Source: Verrucomicrobiales bacterium
Lineage (GTDB): Bacteria; Verrucomicrobiota; Verrucomicrobiia; Limisphaerales; CAIMTB01
Direction: 5' to 3'
Assembly: GCA_016795425.1 (NCBI GenBank)
Contig: JAEUHG010000131.1
Location: 62,001-126,000 of the forward strand
DNA length: 64,000 nucleotides
Part shown: positions 1-9,600 of the stretch, piece by piece
How the letters are laid out: each line of letters opens with the position of its first letter
Position numbering within the stretch: the stretch's first letter is position 1
Made by a program: the position numbers and the translations under genes
Notes under the pieces: model-generated
Databases searched by the model: none
Told to the model about the DNA's origin: nothing
Seen by the model: only the letters and a program-made list of their open reading frames with translations

Positions 1-1436
1 TCCGCAGCGAGCGCACCACGGCCTTCCTGGTGCCGCTGCTGTTGGTGGCATTGCTTTTTGCCCTCCGCATCCTGGGACCTTCCAATCTCACCGACAACGA
101 CCAGGAACGACCCGCCGCCTACATCCTTGATGCCGTAAAGAACGGACATTGGATCATCCAGAAAGACTGGCTCGGGGACATCGCCTCTAAACCCCCTTTG
201 TACACTTGGTGGTCGGGACTCACCTCGATGCTGGTCGGCAGAGTGAACCTGGCGACGCTTTATCTCCCCTGCGCCCTGGCAATGGCAGGAACCGCCCTGC
301 TGGTCGCCTGGACCGCCGGCGCGGCGCTCGGACCTCGCGGCGCCTTGGTGGCCGCCCTGTTCTTCGTTGCCAACCCGTTGACGGCGAAATTGGTGGCTCT
401 GGCTCGCACCGACGCCGTGTTCACCTTGGGGGTGGCACTGACCGCCACACTCGCAGGGCGCGCAGCCCTCACCGGGCGCGGTTGGGTTCCGGCCTGGATA
501 GCCGCCGCAGCAGCCACTCTCACGAAAGGGCCTTTGGGACTCGTCCTCGGATTCGCCGGATTGCTTAGCCTCTTCTGGGACCGCCCGGCCCATCGGCGAT
601 GGCACGGAGGCGCCACCCAGTTTGTCGGTGCAGGGATCTTCGTGTTCCTTACTGCCGGCTGGTTCTTCCTGGCCTGGCGCGACCTGGGCGATCCACTCAT
701 CCAGAAAATGATTCGATCCGAACTGGTGAATCACGCCATCCAGGCCAGCGAGAACTCCCGATTGCTTGGTTTCGCCCTCACACCGGCCTATTTCATGGGC
801 CGCTTTGTCCCGTGGAGCTTGCTGACGTTGGTGGGCATTGTTCACGCGCTGCGGCATCCCCCTGCCGACCCCACGGTGCGCCGGATGCAACGTTACGCCC
901 TGGCATGGCTGGTTACGGGTCTGCTCGTCTTCGGTGCCGCCAGTCATCAACGAGGCGATTTGGTGGCACCTCTCATGCCCGCCGGAGCCCTGCTTGCAGC
1001 TATCCCGGTCGCACGCTGGACCCAACGATGGACCTTCCGCCGACTCGCCCTCGTCTCCGGGTTTTTGGGACTTCTGCTGGCCTTGGGATTTCAGTGGGAT
1101 CACACCCGGCGACGACGGGACGCGTTTGCCGAGAGCCAGGGCTGCGAGTTGATGGCCAGGGACCTTCTGCGGTTGGGCGATCGCTATCAGCCGACGGTGC
1201 ATGTCGACGCTCCCTTTGCCCTTCAATTCCATCTCGGCACCATGCACTTCGCCGTATCCCCGGAACGTGCCGCCGCCCTGCTTCGCTCCGGGGCCGCCAA
1301 GTCAGCTGCCGTGTCAGACAGGGACGCGCTCACGGCGGCGCTCGGTTCGGATGCCACCCGACTCCGTGTGCTCGCGCAGTGGCCTGATTCTCCTGCACCG
1401 CGCCTTCAGATCGTCGCCTTGGAACCCGCTCCTTGA
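1..1436 (+). CDS. GT39/PMT-family membrane glycosyltransferase, 5' end cut by window
   Basis: The reading frame is open from the window edge, so the true start lies upstream; a GTG at 30 is an internal candidate only. The visible protein has many hydrophobic segments, an early acidic DNDQER loop after the first membrane helix and a SKPPLYTWW motif. This is the pattern of the GT39/ArnT/PMT group, which transfers sugars from polyprenyl-phosphate donors on the outer face of the inner membrane. The DxD/ER-type acidic residues in the first periplasmic loop are the expected catalytic site of the family. The C-terminal soluble tail (about 90 residues) is less conserved. Acceptor and sugar cannot be inferred. 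The next gene, asd, has its own promoter, so it is probably not co-regulated. Confidence 0.8.
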   Translation, partial: RSERTTAFLVPLLLVALLFALRILGPSNLTDNDQERPAAYILDAVKNGHWIIQKDWLGDIASKPPLYTWWSGLTSMLVGRVNLATLYLPCALAMAGTALLVAWTAGAALGPRGALVAALFFVANPLTAKLVALARTDAVFTLGVALTATLAGRAALTGRGWVPAWIAAAAATLTKGPLGLVLGFAGLLSLFWDRPAHRRWHGGATQFVGAGIFVFLTAGWFFLAWRDLGDPLIQKMIRSELVNHAIQASENSRLLGFALTPAYFMGRFVPWSLLTLVGIVHALRHPPADPTVRRMQRYALAWLVTGLLVFGAASHQRGDLVAPLMPAGALLAAIPVARWTQRWTFRRLALVSGFLGLLLALGFQWDHTRRRRDAFAESQGCELMARDLLRLGDRYQPTVHVDAPFALQFHLGTMHFAVSPERAAALLRSGAAKSAAVSDRDALTAALGSDATRLRVLAQWPDSPAPRLQIVALEPAP

Positions 1437-1483
1437 GGCACGGTAGGTCTTCACTCCACTCCCGCCGTCCGTCGGCCGGTTTT

Positions 1484-1518
1484 GACGGCTTTGACAGCCG
1501 TCTCCCGTCCCGTATGCT
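1484..1518 (+). promoter_or_regulatory. Putative asd promoter overlapped by a perfect inverted repeat
   Basis: A perfect -35 hexamer TTGACA (1491-1496) is followed by 16 bases and TATGCT (1513-1518), a 4/6 match to the -10 consensus. The -35 box sits in the loop of a perfect 7-bp inverted repeat, GACGGCT (1484-1490) and AGCCGTC (1496-1502). Transcription would start near 1525, about 5 bases before the asd ATG at 1530, so the message would be nearly leaderless; no Shine-Dalgarno sequence is visible. The dyad could be an operator or part of a terminator for the upstream gene. Confidence 0.5.
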
Positions 1519-1529
1519 GGCCCTTCTTT

Positions 1530-2537
1530 ATGAATCGGAACCGGAATTGGAAGGTGGCTGTCGTTGGCGCAACGGGTGCCGTTGGCATCGAAATGATTGA
1601 GACTCTCGAGAAGCGTCGATTTCCGGTGGAATCCCTGACGCTGCTCGCCTCGGCCCGGTCTGCTGGCAAAACGCTGCCCTTTCAAGGCAAGGACATTTCG
1701 GTTCAGGAACTGCGCAGGGACTCCTTCCAAGGCATCGACATCGCGCTTTTCAGCGCCGGTGGCTCGATCTCAAAGGAATATGCCCCCATCGCCGCCCAAG
1801 CCGGATGTGTGGTAATCGACAACAGCTCGGCATTTCGCATGGACGATTCGGTTCCGCTGGTGATTCCGGAGATCAATCCCGAGGATGCCAAGAAGCACAA
1901 GGGCATCATTGCCAACCCGAATTGCACCACGGCCATCACGCTCATGGCGTTGTACCCACTGCACAAGGCCTTTGGCGTGACGCGCGTGATCGCTGCATCC
2001 TATCAGGCCGTCTCGGGAACCGGCGCCAAGGCCATCGAGGAACTGCAACGGCAGGTGCGCCAACTGGCAGCCGGGGAGACGCCCACCCGCGAAGTGTACC
2101 CCCATCAAATCGCGTTCAACGTCCTGCCTCATGTCGATTCCTTCCTTCCTGACGGCTATACCAAGGAGGAAATGAAGCTCCAGAACGAGGGGCGCAAGAT
2201 CATGCACCACCCGTCCCTCCGGGCGAGCATCACCTGCGTTCGCGTGCCGGTTTACCGCGCCCATTCGGTGGCGGTAAGCGCCGAGTTCGAGCGTCCCGTT
2301 TCCGTTGAGGCGGCTCGCGAGGTCCTGTCTCAGGCTCCCGGTCTCGATGTCGTCGACAACCCGGCGAAGAACGAATACCCCCTGCCCCTCGTGGTAAGCG
2401 GCCGTTACAATTGCCAGGTCGGCCGTATCCGCCGCGATTGCGCCCTGGATAACGGCCTCGCCTTCTGGGTCGCGGGCGATCAACTCCTCAAGGGCGCCGC
2501 CCTAAACGCCGTCCAGATCGCCGAGCTACTGACTTGA
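1530..2537 (+). CDS. asd: Aspartate-semialdehyde dehydrogenase
   Basis: This enzyme reduces aspartyl-phosphate to aspartate semialdehyde with NADPH, the branch point to lysine/diaminopimelate, threonine and methionine. The 335-residue product has the usual family length. It shows an N-terminal Rossmann motif (VVGATGAVG, residues 11-19), the catalytic cysteine in NPNC (Cys132) and the RVPVYRAHS substrate-binding/catalytic segment. I chose ATG 1530 over an in-frame ATG at 1482 because the Rossmann motif then begins about 10 residues in, as normal, and because the longer form would translate the putative promoter. The 3' end overlaps the convergent lspA gene by 12 bases. Confidence 0.95.
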   Translation: MNRNRNWKVAVVGATGAVGIEMIETLEKRRFPVESLTLLASARSAGKTLPFQGKDISVQELRRDSFQGIDIALFSAGGSISKEYAPIAAQAGCVVIDNSSAFRMDDSVPLVIPEINPEDAKKHKGIIANPNCTTAITLMALYPLHKAFGVTRVIAASYQAVSGTGAKAIEELQRQVRQLAAGETPTREVYPHQIAFNVLPHVDSFLPDGYTKEEMKLQNEGRKIMHHPSLRASITCVRVPVYRAHSVAVSAEFERPVSVEAAREVLSQAPGLDVVDNPAKNEYPLPLVVSGRYNCQVGRIRRDCALDNGLAFWVAGDQLLKGAALNAVQIAELLT

Positions 2538-3173
2538 TCTGGTCGATGGCTCCCCCGCACCACTCGGTCCGGGAGCCGTCGATCCGCCCGAAGCCAGTGT
2601 CGCGATCCCCGGCGCGGGGTTCCCCGGCTGGGAACGCCAGGACAGCAGGAAAACAATCCCGACACCGGTGCAAATCGCCATGTCGGCCACATTGAAAGCG
2701 GGAAAACCCATCTCCACCCCGTCCCGTCGGATCAGGTGGAAATAAAGGAAATCCACCACGTGATGGTGGACCAAGCGGTCGGTCAGATTCCCGACGATTC
2801 CGCCAAAGATGAGGCCGAGAGCGAATTGCCCCGGGATGGTGTCGCCTTCGAAATAGCGCCGGGCCAGGAAGAGCACTACCAAGGCCGCCACTGATATCGC
2901 CGCCAAGGCGTGGTTGCTGCCGTGGAACAAACTCCAGGCCGCCCCGGTGTTTCCCCAATGCACGAGGCGAAAGAACCCGGGTAGCACCGGGATTTCACGG
3001 CCCAGCGGCAGACGGTGAATCACCATCCACTTGGTCACCTGGTCCAACACCAGCAAACCCACTGCCGTCGCGGCTATGCGCGCCTCGGGCGTCCATTTGA
3101 TATCCTTCCAATGCAACAAGCGGCCTCGTCTAGCCAACTCGGCCGTTGAGTGACAATTCATTTCGACGTCCAT
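2526..3173 (-). CDS. lspA: Lipoprotein signal peptidase (signal peptidase II)
   Basis: LspA is the inner-membrane aspartyl protease that removes signal peptides from diacylglyceryl-modified prolipoproteins. The sequence has four hydrophobic segments and the family motifs in order: LVLDQVTK, the GNTGAAWS block, GGIVGNLTDR with the first catalytic Asp, and FNVADM with the second. The product, 215 residues from ATG 3173, is longer than the usual 160-180. The excess is an N-terminal stretch of about 25 residues (ATG 3161 is an alternative start) and a Pro/Gly/Ser-rich C-terminal tail of about 40 residues that runs into the asd 3' end on the other strand. It is divergent from the gene starting near 3255, so a shared promoter region lies between 3173 and 3255. 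Confidence 0.93.
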   Translation of the reverse strand: MDVEMNCHSTAELARRGRLLHWKDIKWTPEARIAATAVGLLVLDQVTKWMVIHRLPLGREIPVLPGFFRLVHWGNTGAAWSLFHGSNHALAAISVAALVVLFLARRYFEGDTIPGQFALGLIFGGIVGNLTDRLVHHHVVDFLYFHLIRRDGVEMGFPAFNVADMAICTGVGIVFLLSWRSQPGNPAPGIATLASGGSTAPGPSGAGEPSTRSSQ

Positions 3174-3254
3174 CCGTCAGCCATTGGCCCCCGAACCCTT
3201 GAGGAAATAGCAAAGAACCTCCAGGGTGCGTTCAAACCCGAACCCGCCGTTGCC

Positions 3255-5105
3255 ATGAGGCCAACGCGTATGTCTTCCCCCCGGTGCCGATCCGCCCTGG
3301 TTCCCGTCGCCATCCTAGCCCTGGGAGCCACTCTCGCCGTCACGCTTTTTGCCTGCGCCCCGCCCTGGGTCGTCCCGCACCTCGCCAACGCCGGCCTTGC
3401 CGTGGCTTCGGGTCTCCTGATCGGCATGGCGTCCGGTCTCGGAAAGGGCCCGCGCGTGGTGGCATCGGTCGACCCGGATCTCAACGGGAATCCCCACCGC
3501 TTCTCCCTTTCCCTGGGGTCGGAATCGACCCGCCTCGAACCGGGGCACACATGGATTCAACTCGATCATTTCAAATGGGTGACGCGTGGAATCATCGAAC
3601 CTCCCCAGTCTTTTGCCGTTCATCCGGATGGCACCGTGGACCTGAATGGGGAGTCGTTTCACCCCGCCGACCCAGCGGCGGCCTCCGCGTTGGAAGAGCA
3701 GATCAATCGGCGTCACACCGCTCAGCCTTCGCCCCAGAAAAACGCTTCGAAGACCTCCACCGCAACCCGACCAGCAGCCCATCGCGTCGAGTTCCAGGTT
3801 CGCCTCGATCCCCTGGGACACTTTCTCATCACGGCCCGGCGTGGGTCCGAACAGGTCGAAACCGGGGCTCGTGGATTGCAGCACCTGATCACCGATGGAT
3901 GGATGCTCCGCCCCTCTCGACTCCACCTGGACCCCCTCCAACGCTACCTCGAATTTGATGAGGCGCGCTTCGAGTGCTCCGCGGAGGGCGCCGCCCAATT
4001 CGCGGAACTGCTGAACCAACGTTTCGCCCCCGCCATCGGCGCCAGTTCCAACGCCGCCATCGAGATTCGAGAGAATTCGGCGGCGGCCACCGGTTTCGAC
4101 ATCCACTTCTGGATTCTCCGCGCCGGTACCCGATTTGAAATCAAAGGGCATCTCGGCCAGGACAAACTCGATATCCTCCAGGACCATGACCGCTGCGACC
4201 TCCTCAACCCGCGCGTCATCCTGAGGATCTCGCCTCCCTACCTCTACCTGCGCCGGCGGCGGCCCGACGGCGGCGAGGAATCGATCCCTGGTCTGCCCGA
4301 CATCAAGTACCGCAGCGTGACGGCCGCGGAACTCCAACGAATCCTCAACCACCCCCTTGTCCGCCGCGACGGCGTCCTGACCGAGTCAGCCGCCGCCACC
4401 GCGCCGACTCAAATCGTACCCGAGGCACCAACCGCCCCCTCGCCTCCCTTGCCAACCCCGACCACGCCGAAGGTGGTGGAATCCACCACCAAACGCCCTC
4501 CTCCGCCGGCGTTCCCCATCACACCGCCAGAACCGGTTCCGGCTCCGGGAGAAACCAGTGCCTCCGTCGTCCAGGCCCTGGCGGAGATCCACCAGCTTTT
4601 TGCCAACCGGAACCCGCGCGAAATCAACGAAGGGATCTTCCGACAACTCGCCATCCGCCTTCCGATCCCCGTCCAGGACGTCCTGCTCACCCTTCCTCGG
4701 GTGTTCGAGGACCGTCGCTTCGAGGTGCTCGACTTCAACGGCACCGAGATTGCCAGCGTGCTGCAACTTCGCAGTGAGGCTTTCTACGGATTTTACCTCA
4801 CCCATCTGGGACCCGACCGAGTGGACCTCGTCTACGCCTGCCACGGCACGCACATCGAATGGGGCACCGACAAATGCGCCGTTCAACCCACGACCGGAGC
4901 CGAAACGGTGGAATTCCGATCAGCGGCCCTCCTCGGCCTGGCCCAGGACGCCTCCCATCACTTTGTGTTCGTGGTCGAGTCCGCCTACCGGGCCTGGATC
5001 AAGCCGCGTGAAGCCGATTGCGCCCATGCCTATGCGCATTTCATCGATGTGACAGATTGGGCGCGTCAGCGGGAGACCCTGCCCTTGATCTGGCCATCGA
5101 GTTGA
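3255..5105 (+). CDS. Unrecognised protein with two N-terminal membrane segments
   Basis: I do not recognise this 616-residue protein. Near its N-terminus are two adjacent hydrophobic segments (roughly residues 15-32 and 40-57). They are followed by a mixed alpha/beta region rich in Arg and aromatic residues, and a Pro/Thr-rich linker around residues 385-430 (PTTPK, PPEPVPAPGE). The C-terminal globular part is about 180 residues. The middle contains two stretches of similar layout (residues near 70-135 and 180-255), each ending in a predicted strand plus helix with FH or EFDEA, which may be a duplicated domain. ATG 3270 is an equally possible start. The in-frame ATG at 3150 would overlap lspA and looks less likely. 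A weak hairpin terminator follows. Confidence 0.7.
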   Translation: MRPTRMSSPRCRSALVPVAILALGATLAVTLFACAPPWVVPHLANAGLAVASGLLIGMASGLGKGPRVVASVDPDLNGNPHRFSLSLGSESTRLEPGHTWIQLDHFKWVTRGIIEPPQSFAVHPDGTVDLNGESFHPADPAAASALEEQINRRHTAQPSPQKNASKTSTATRPAAHRVEFQVRLDPLGHFLITARRGSEQVETGARGLQHLITDGWMLRPSRLHLDPLQRYLEFDEARFECSAEGAAQFAELLNQRFAPAIGASSNAAIEIRENSAAATGFDIHFWILRAGTRFEIKGHLGQDKLDILQDHDRCDLLNPRVILRISPPYLYLRRRRPDGGEESIPGLPDIKYRSVTAAELQRILNHPLVRRDGVLTESAAATAPTQIVPEAPTAPSPPLPTPTTPKVVESTTKRPPPPAFPITPPEPVPAPGETSASVVQALAEIHQLFANRNPREINEGIFRQLAIRLPIPVQDVLLTLPRVFEDRRFEVLDFNGTEIASVLQLRSEAFYGFYLTHLGPDRVDLVYACHGTHIEWGTDKCAVQPTTGAETVEFRSAALLGLAQDASHHFVFVVESAYRAWIKPREADCAHAYAHFIDVTDWARQRETLPLIWPSS

Positions 5106-5173
5106 GCGGCCCGGGAGCGATCGACCCCGGACCCCCTCGCCTGGGCCACTGACCAACTCCACGTTTCAGGGAC

Positions 5174-5195
5174 AACAGCGGTGCTGTTCTTGTTT
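5174..5195 (+). terminator. Weak intrinsic terminator
   Basis: A 6-bp perfect stem AACAGC (5174-5179) / GCTGTT (5183-5188) with a GGT loop is followed by CTTGTTTT. It lies about 70 bases after the stop of the unknown gene and before the radical SAM gene, which argues that the two are transcribed separately. Confidence 0.4.
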
Positions 5196-5253
5196 TGGAG
5201 GCTTCGATTGCCCTCGGGACCCTTCGCCGTCACAATGCCACCCTGACGCGCGC

Positions 5254-6429
5254 ATGGAATCCGCAGCCCTCGCCACTCTAACCGGATCTCCTCGGTCCTC
5301 CCTTCCAGGGTCGCCGAACCCGGCCCCTGTCGTTCCGCCGAAACGCGGGGCGTGGCAACTCTTCCGGGAAGTCCTCGATCATGGCGGACCGGGATACCTC
5401 CAGTTTGCCATTACCAACATCTGCAACGCGGACTGTGGCTTCTGCGGCTTCGCACGTTCGAAGTTCGATGCCAAAGCCCGCCGTTCCGTCACTCTCAAAG
5501 AAGCCCAGGACGTCATCGATATCTCGGTCCGAAACCACATCGGCTACCTGCTGTTCGTCGGGGGCGAACCCATGGTGCATCGCGACATTCGCGCCATGGT
5601 CCGCTACGCAGCCGAGAGGGGCATCCGCCCGATGATCTGCAGCAATGGCGGGCTATGGACCGACGAAAACATGCGTGGCCTGGCCGCCGACGGCCTCGCC
5701 AGCGTCATCATGTCGGTGGACGCTCATGAGGTCGGGCGCCACGAGAAAAACCGCGGACTGCCCGATGTCTGCCGGAAGATCAAGCGGGCCAACGAGGTCT
5801 TCGGCAGCCTCGGGATCCAGACCACCGCCAGCATCACCGCCAGCCGGCTCATCGACGACTATCAGGCGTTGCCCGGCTTTCTCCAGTCGCTCGGGTTCAC
5901 CTCGTGCACTTTCAGTTATCCGTTGACGACGCTCGGCTCGAGCTACCTCAGCTTCAGCGGTTCCGACCTGGTCAACTACCGAGTCGACGAATTGATCGAG
6001 GTGTTCGAGCAGATCCGACGCATGAAACATCAGAGTGGGTTTCCCGTGGTGAACCCCACGGAATCGCTACTTGAGATGCAGCGCCACCTCCGCGGCGAGA
6101 AGGAGCGCTTCGGGTGCCTGGGCGGCCACAAATATTTCTACTTGGATTGGCACCTCAATCTTTACCGCTGCCACTTCTGGGAAACCCCGATGTGCAACAT
6201 CTACGAGTTTGACGCCTCGCGCCTCATCCGCGACGGCTGTACCCGTTGCATGATCGATTGTTACCGGGACCCCAGCGTTCTTCAATTCGTCGCCATTAGC
6301 GCCAGCGATGCCTGGCAGGCCGCCAAGAGAGGCCGGCTCATCCAAGCGGCCGGCCATCTTCTCGACCGCCGCAACCTGACCTCCCTCCGTGCCGTCTGGG
6401 AGGACCGCCAGTATATCCGCGGCGTTTAG
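5254..6429 (+). CDS. Radical SAM protein with C-terminal Cys-rich (SPASM/twitch-like) region
   Basis: This 391-residue protein has the radical SAM cluster motif CNADCGFC (C57, C61, C64), followed by GGEP and SNGG, which contact S-adenosylmethionine. Its C-terminal third has further cysteines (FGC, YRCHFW, MCNIY, GCTRCMIDC), the pattern of an auxiliary-cluster SPASM or twitch region. The scaffold resembles the HpnH/MoaA-like branch of the superfamily. The substrate cannot be deduced and no peptide-precursor gene is visible nearby. The first 35 residues before the core are Pro/Ser-rich and may be untranslated; no strong ribosome-binding site is seen. It stands alone between a terminator and the helicase gene. 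Confidence 0.85.
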   Translation: MESAALATLTGSPRSSLPGSPNPAPVVPPKRGAWQLFREVLDHGGPGYLQFAITNICNADCGFCGFARSKFDAKARRSVTLKEAQDVIDISVRNHIGYLLFVGGEPMVHRDIRAMVRYAAERGIRPMICSNGGLWTDENMRGLAADGLASVIMSVDAHEVGRHEKNRGLPDVCRKIKRANEVFGSLGIQTTASITASRLIDDYQALPGFLQSLGFTSCTFSYPLTTLGSSYLSFSGSDLVNYRVDELIEVFEQIRRMKHQSGFPVVNPTESLLEMQRHLRGEKERFGCLGGHKYFYLDWHLNLYRCHFWETPMCNIYEFDASRLIRDGCTRCMIDCYRDPSVLQFVAISASDAWQAAKRGRLIQAAGHLLDRRNLTSLRAVWEDRQYIRGV

Positions 6430-6668
6430 TTTTTTGATTTTTCCGCCGCCCCGACGGACGGCCCCCTGCCACCGATACCGGGAACAACGCCGTCGCTCCA
6501 ACCTGTTGGGGCCCACGGTTCGACCCTCGGTATGTTCGACGAAACACGCCCTTTCCCGAACCACCCCAAGAGGCGAGACGAACCTCAACAACCTGAATAA
6601 AGATTTGACCGGTGTCGCCAGCCTATGCGGCAATGAAACTTCCTTGTTGGCGATTTTTTGAAGGAACC

Positions 6669-9600
6669 ATGCCCAGAGGTCGAAAGAATAGCGGGAATCC
6701 CATCATCCGGTCATCGGCAGCCGCTGCCCGATACGATGCACACCACAACGTGCTTGGACGTGCCTATGGCGCCCTCGCGGACCTGCGCCGCGAACTCTCC
6801 GATTCCAAGTCCGCGGTGGCGGAACGCACCGAGATTTTGAACCAGTTCGCCACTTGCGCCGATCCCCAGCGCGCCTGGCTGTTGCTCGAGGACTACTTCG
6901 AGAAACTCTCCCTCTCGCGCCGGGACTTTCCGGGCGATGATTGGTGGACCCGCCTCATGAACGCCCAAGGCAAGGGTCGCCTCGAGGAAACCGCCCACCT
7001 TTTTCTCCGCGCCAATCGCGCCCTTCCGAACGAGCTGCTCGGCCACGCCAATTTCGAACGCTTCGCCCAGCAACAACAGGCCGAGCGCGACCAGCAGATG
7101 GTGAACGAAATGGAGCGCTGGCTCTTCCCGCCCGCCCCGGATCATCTCGATTCCCCGCGCGCTGGCCTCCGCCTGCTCTGCGAAGCCCGCCGTGGCGAAA
7201 ACACCGACGGCCTCAGCCGCCTCGCCGTCGCCTTCAACATCGTCCGCAGTCGCACCGGCGAAAAGGATCGCACCCTTCAGGAAGTCATCGAACTCACTCT
7301 CCGCGCCACCCAGGAACAAGAGCTCTTCCCCCCCGAGGACTGGGATCTCATCCGCTGGCTCGCCGAAAACTACCGCAGCCGGGAGGCCTCGGCCGATCCC
7401 CTGCTCATCGACGGCGTCGAGCTGCTCCGCTGGCTCGTCCGCTGGGGGCGTCTGGAGCGCATGCTCGCCGCCTCGGATCAGCAACCCCTCAAGTTCCGCG
7501 GCCGACTCGCCCGCTTCGTCTACTCGCTCGACAACGGGAATCACGAACTCAATCTCGCCCACAGTCTCGAAACACCCGAAGCCAAGTTCGCCCTCGCCGA
7601 TGCCCATTTCTTCGCCGGCGATCTGCCGTTGGTCCTCGTCGGCGGAGAGTTCTTCCTGCTGGAGAATCCGCCGTCCGCGAGACTGCTCGGCGGCCTTCTG
7701 GAAAAACCGGTTCTGCCCATCCGGAAACTGAGCCACCGGCTGCTCACCCAGCTCCGCCGCGCACACGCCTCCAAGGACCACCGTTGGGACAGCCTCTGCG
7801 TCACCCACAAGGCCCGGCCACAGTTCATCTTCGAACTTAGCGATGAAGTCGTCCGGCTGCGCCTCATGGCCGTCAGTGAACGGGATAACTCGCTCTGGCA
7901 ATGGAACGGGCATGAATGGATCTTCGCCGGACAAGGTGCGCGCCGTTCCGAGAAGCCCGACCTTCTCGACGACCTGCGCCTCGACGGGGCCATCTCGTGG
8001 TTGCGCAAGCTCGATTGGTTCACACCCGAGCCTGGACTGTGGGTCGGCGACGCCAACGAGAACTTCCTCGGAACTCTTTCCCTCGTCTGGAGCAGCAAAC
8101 CGGAAGGCGCCGAATTCCTCGGCAATCCCGCCTTCCAACGCCTGTTCCTGCAACCGCGCAAACTCAAGCCCAAGCTCCTGGTGAAGGGCAGCGGGATCGA
8201 TTGGCTCTCGGTGTCCGCTGAATGGGAGCAGGAGGGGATGAAGCTCTCCGCCGCCGATCTCCAGCGCCTCGCCACCGCGACCAGTCGTTACGTCAAACTG
8301 CCCGACGCCGGCTGGGTCGAACTCGACACCGAAGCCGTCACGCAGGCCCACGAAACCATGGCCGAACTCGGCGTCGACGGCCTGGTGCCGATCGCCCAGA
8401 AAGTCGACATGGTCCAGGCCAAGGCCCTCGACGATAACGCCCTTCAGAAGTTCGGCGATTCGCCGGAAGCCCGCGCGCTCCGCCAGCGTCTGACCAACTT
8501 CAAGGGGGTCCCGGACACCGACCTGCCCTCCGGCGTCAACGCCGAGATGCGGCCTTACCAAAAGGATGGCTTCGACTTCCTCTGCCACCTGCACAACGTC
8601 AAACTGGGTGGCATTCTCGCCGACGACATGGGTCTCGGCAAAACGCTGCAGACCCTCACCTGGCTGCTCTGGCTCAAGCAGAAGCACGGCAAACGATCCA
8701 AGCCGGTCCTGGTGATCTGCCCCGCCTCCGTGCTCCACAACTGGCGCCGTGAAGCAGAGAAGTTCACTCCCGCCATGCGCGTGCTGGTGCTGGAAAGCGG
8801 CTACCTCCGCCACCAACTGCGAAAGCAGATTCCGAACTTCGACATTGTTGTCACCAACTACGCCCTCCTCCGTCGCGACCTCGAGGAACTCCAGAAATTC
8901 GAGTTCCAGGCTCTGGTGTTGGATGAAGCTCAGTTCATCAAGAACCCCGGGGCCCAGGTCACCCAGTGCGTGAAACAACTGAAGGCCCAGACTCGCCTCG
9001 CCCTCACCGGTACACCCCTCGAAAACCGCCTGCTCGATCTCTGGAGCATCGTTGACTTCATCCAGCCGAACTACCTCGGCACCCAGATCGACTTCAACGA
9101 AACCTACGAGGCTCCCCGCGAAGACGCCGCCGGACAACGCATCAACCGCCGCCGGCTCTCCGCCAAACTGCGGCCGCTCATGCTGCGCCGCCTCAAGCAA
9201 CAGGTCGCCAAGGACCTGCCCGACCGCATCGAGGAACGCCGCGACTGCGAACTCGGTGAGGAACAGCGCAAACTCTACCTCGCGGAACTCCGTCGCAGCC
9301 GCGACCAGGTCATGCAGGCTCTCCAGACCAAGGGGCTCGCCCAAAGCCGCATGCATGTGCTCGCCGCGCTCACGCGCCTTCGCCAGATCTGCTGCCATCC
9401 GCAGCTCGTCGGCAGCGATACCGCCTCCGGAAAAACGGAGACCCTGTTCGAATTGCTCGAACCCTTGATGGAAAAGGGCGAGAAGGTCCTCGTCTTCTCG
9501 CAGTTCGTCGAGATGCTCAAACTCCTCGAGAAGGAATGCGGCACCCGCAGCATTGCCACCCACATTCTCACCGGCAATACCAAGGATCGTCAGGAGGTCG

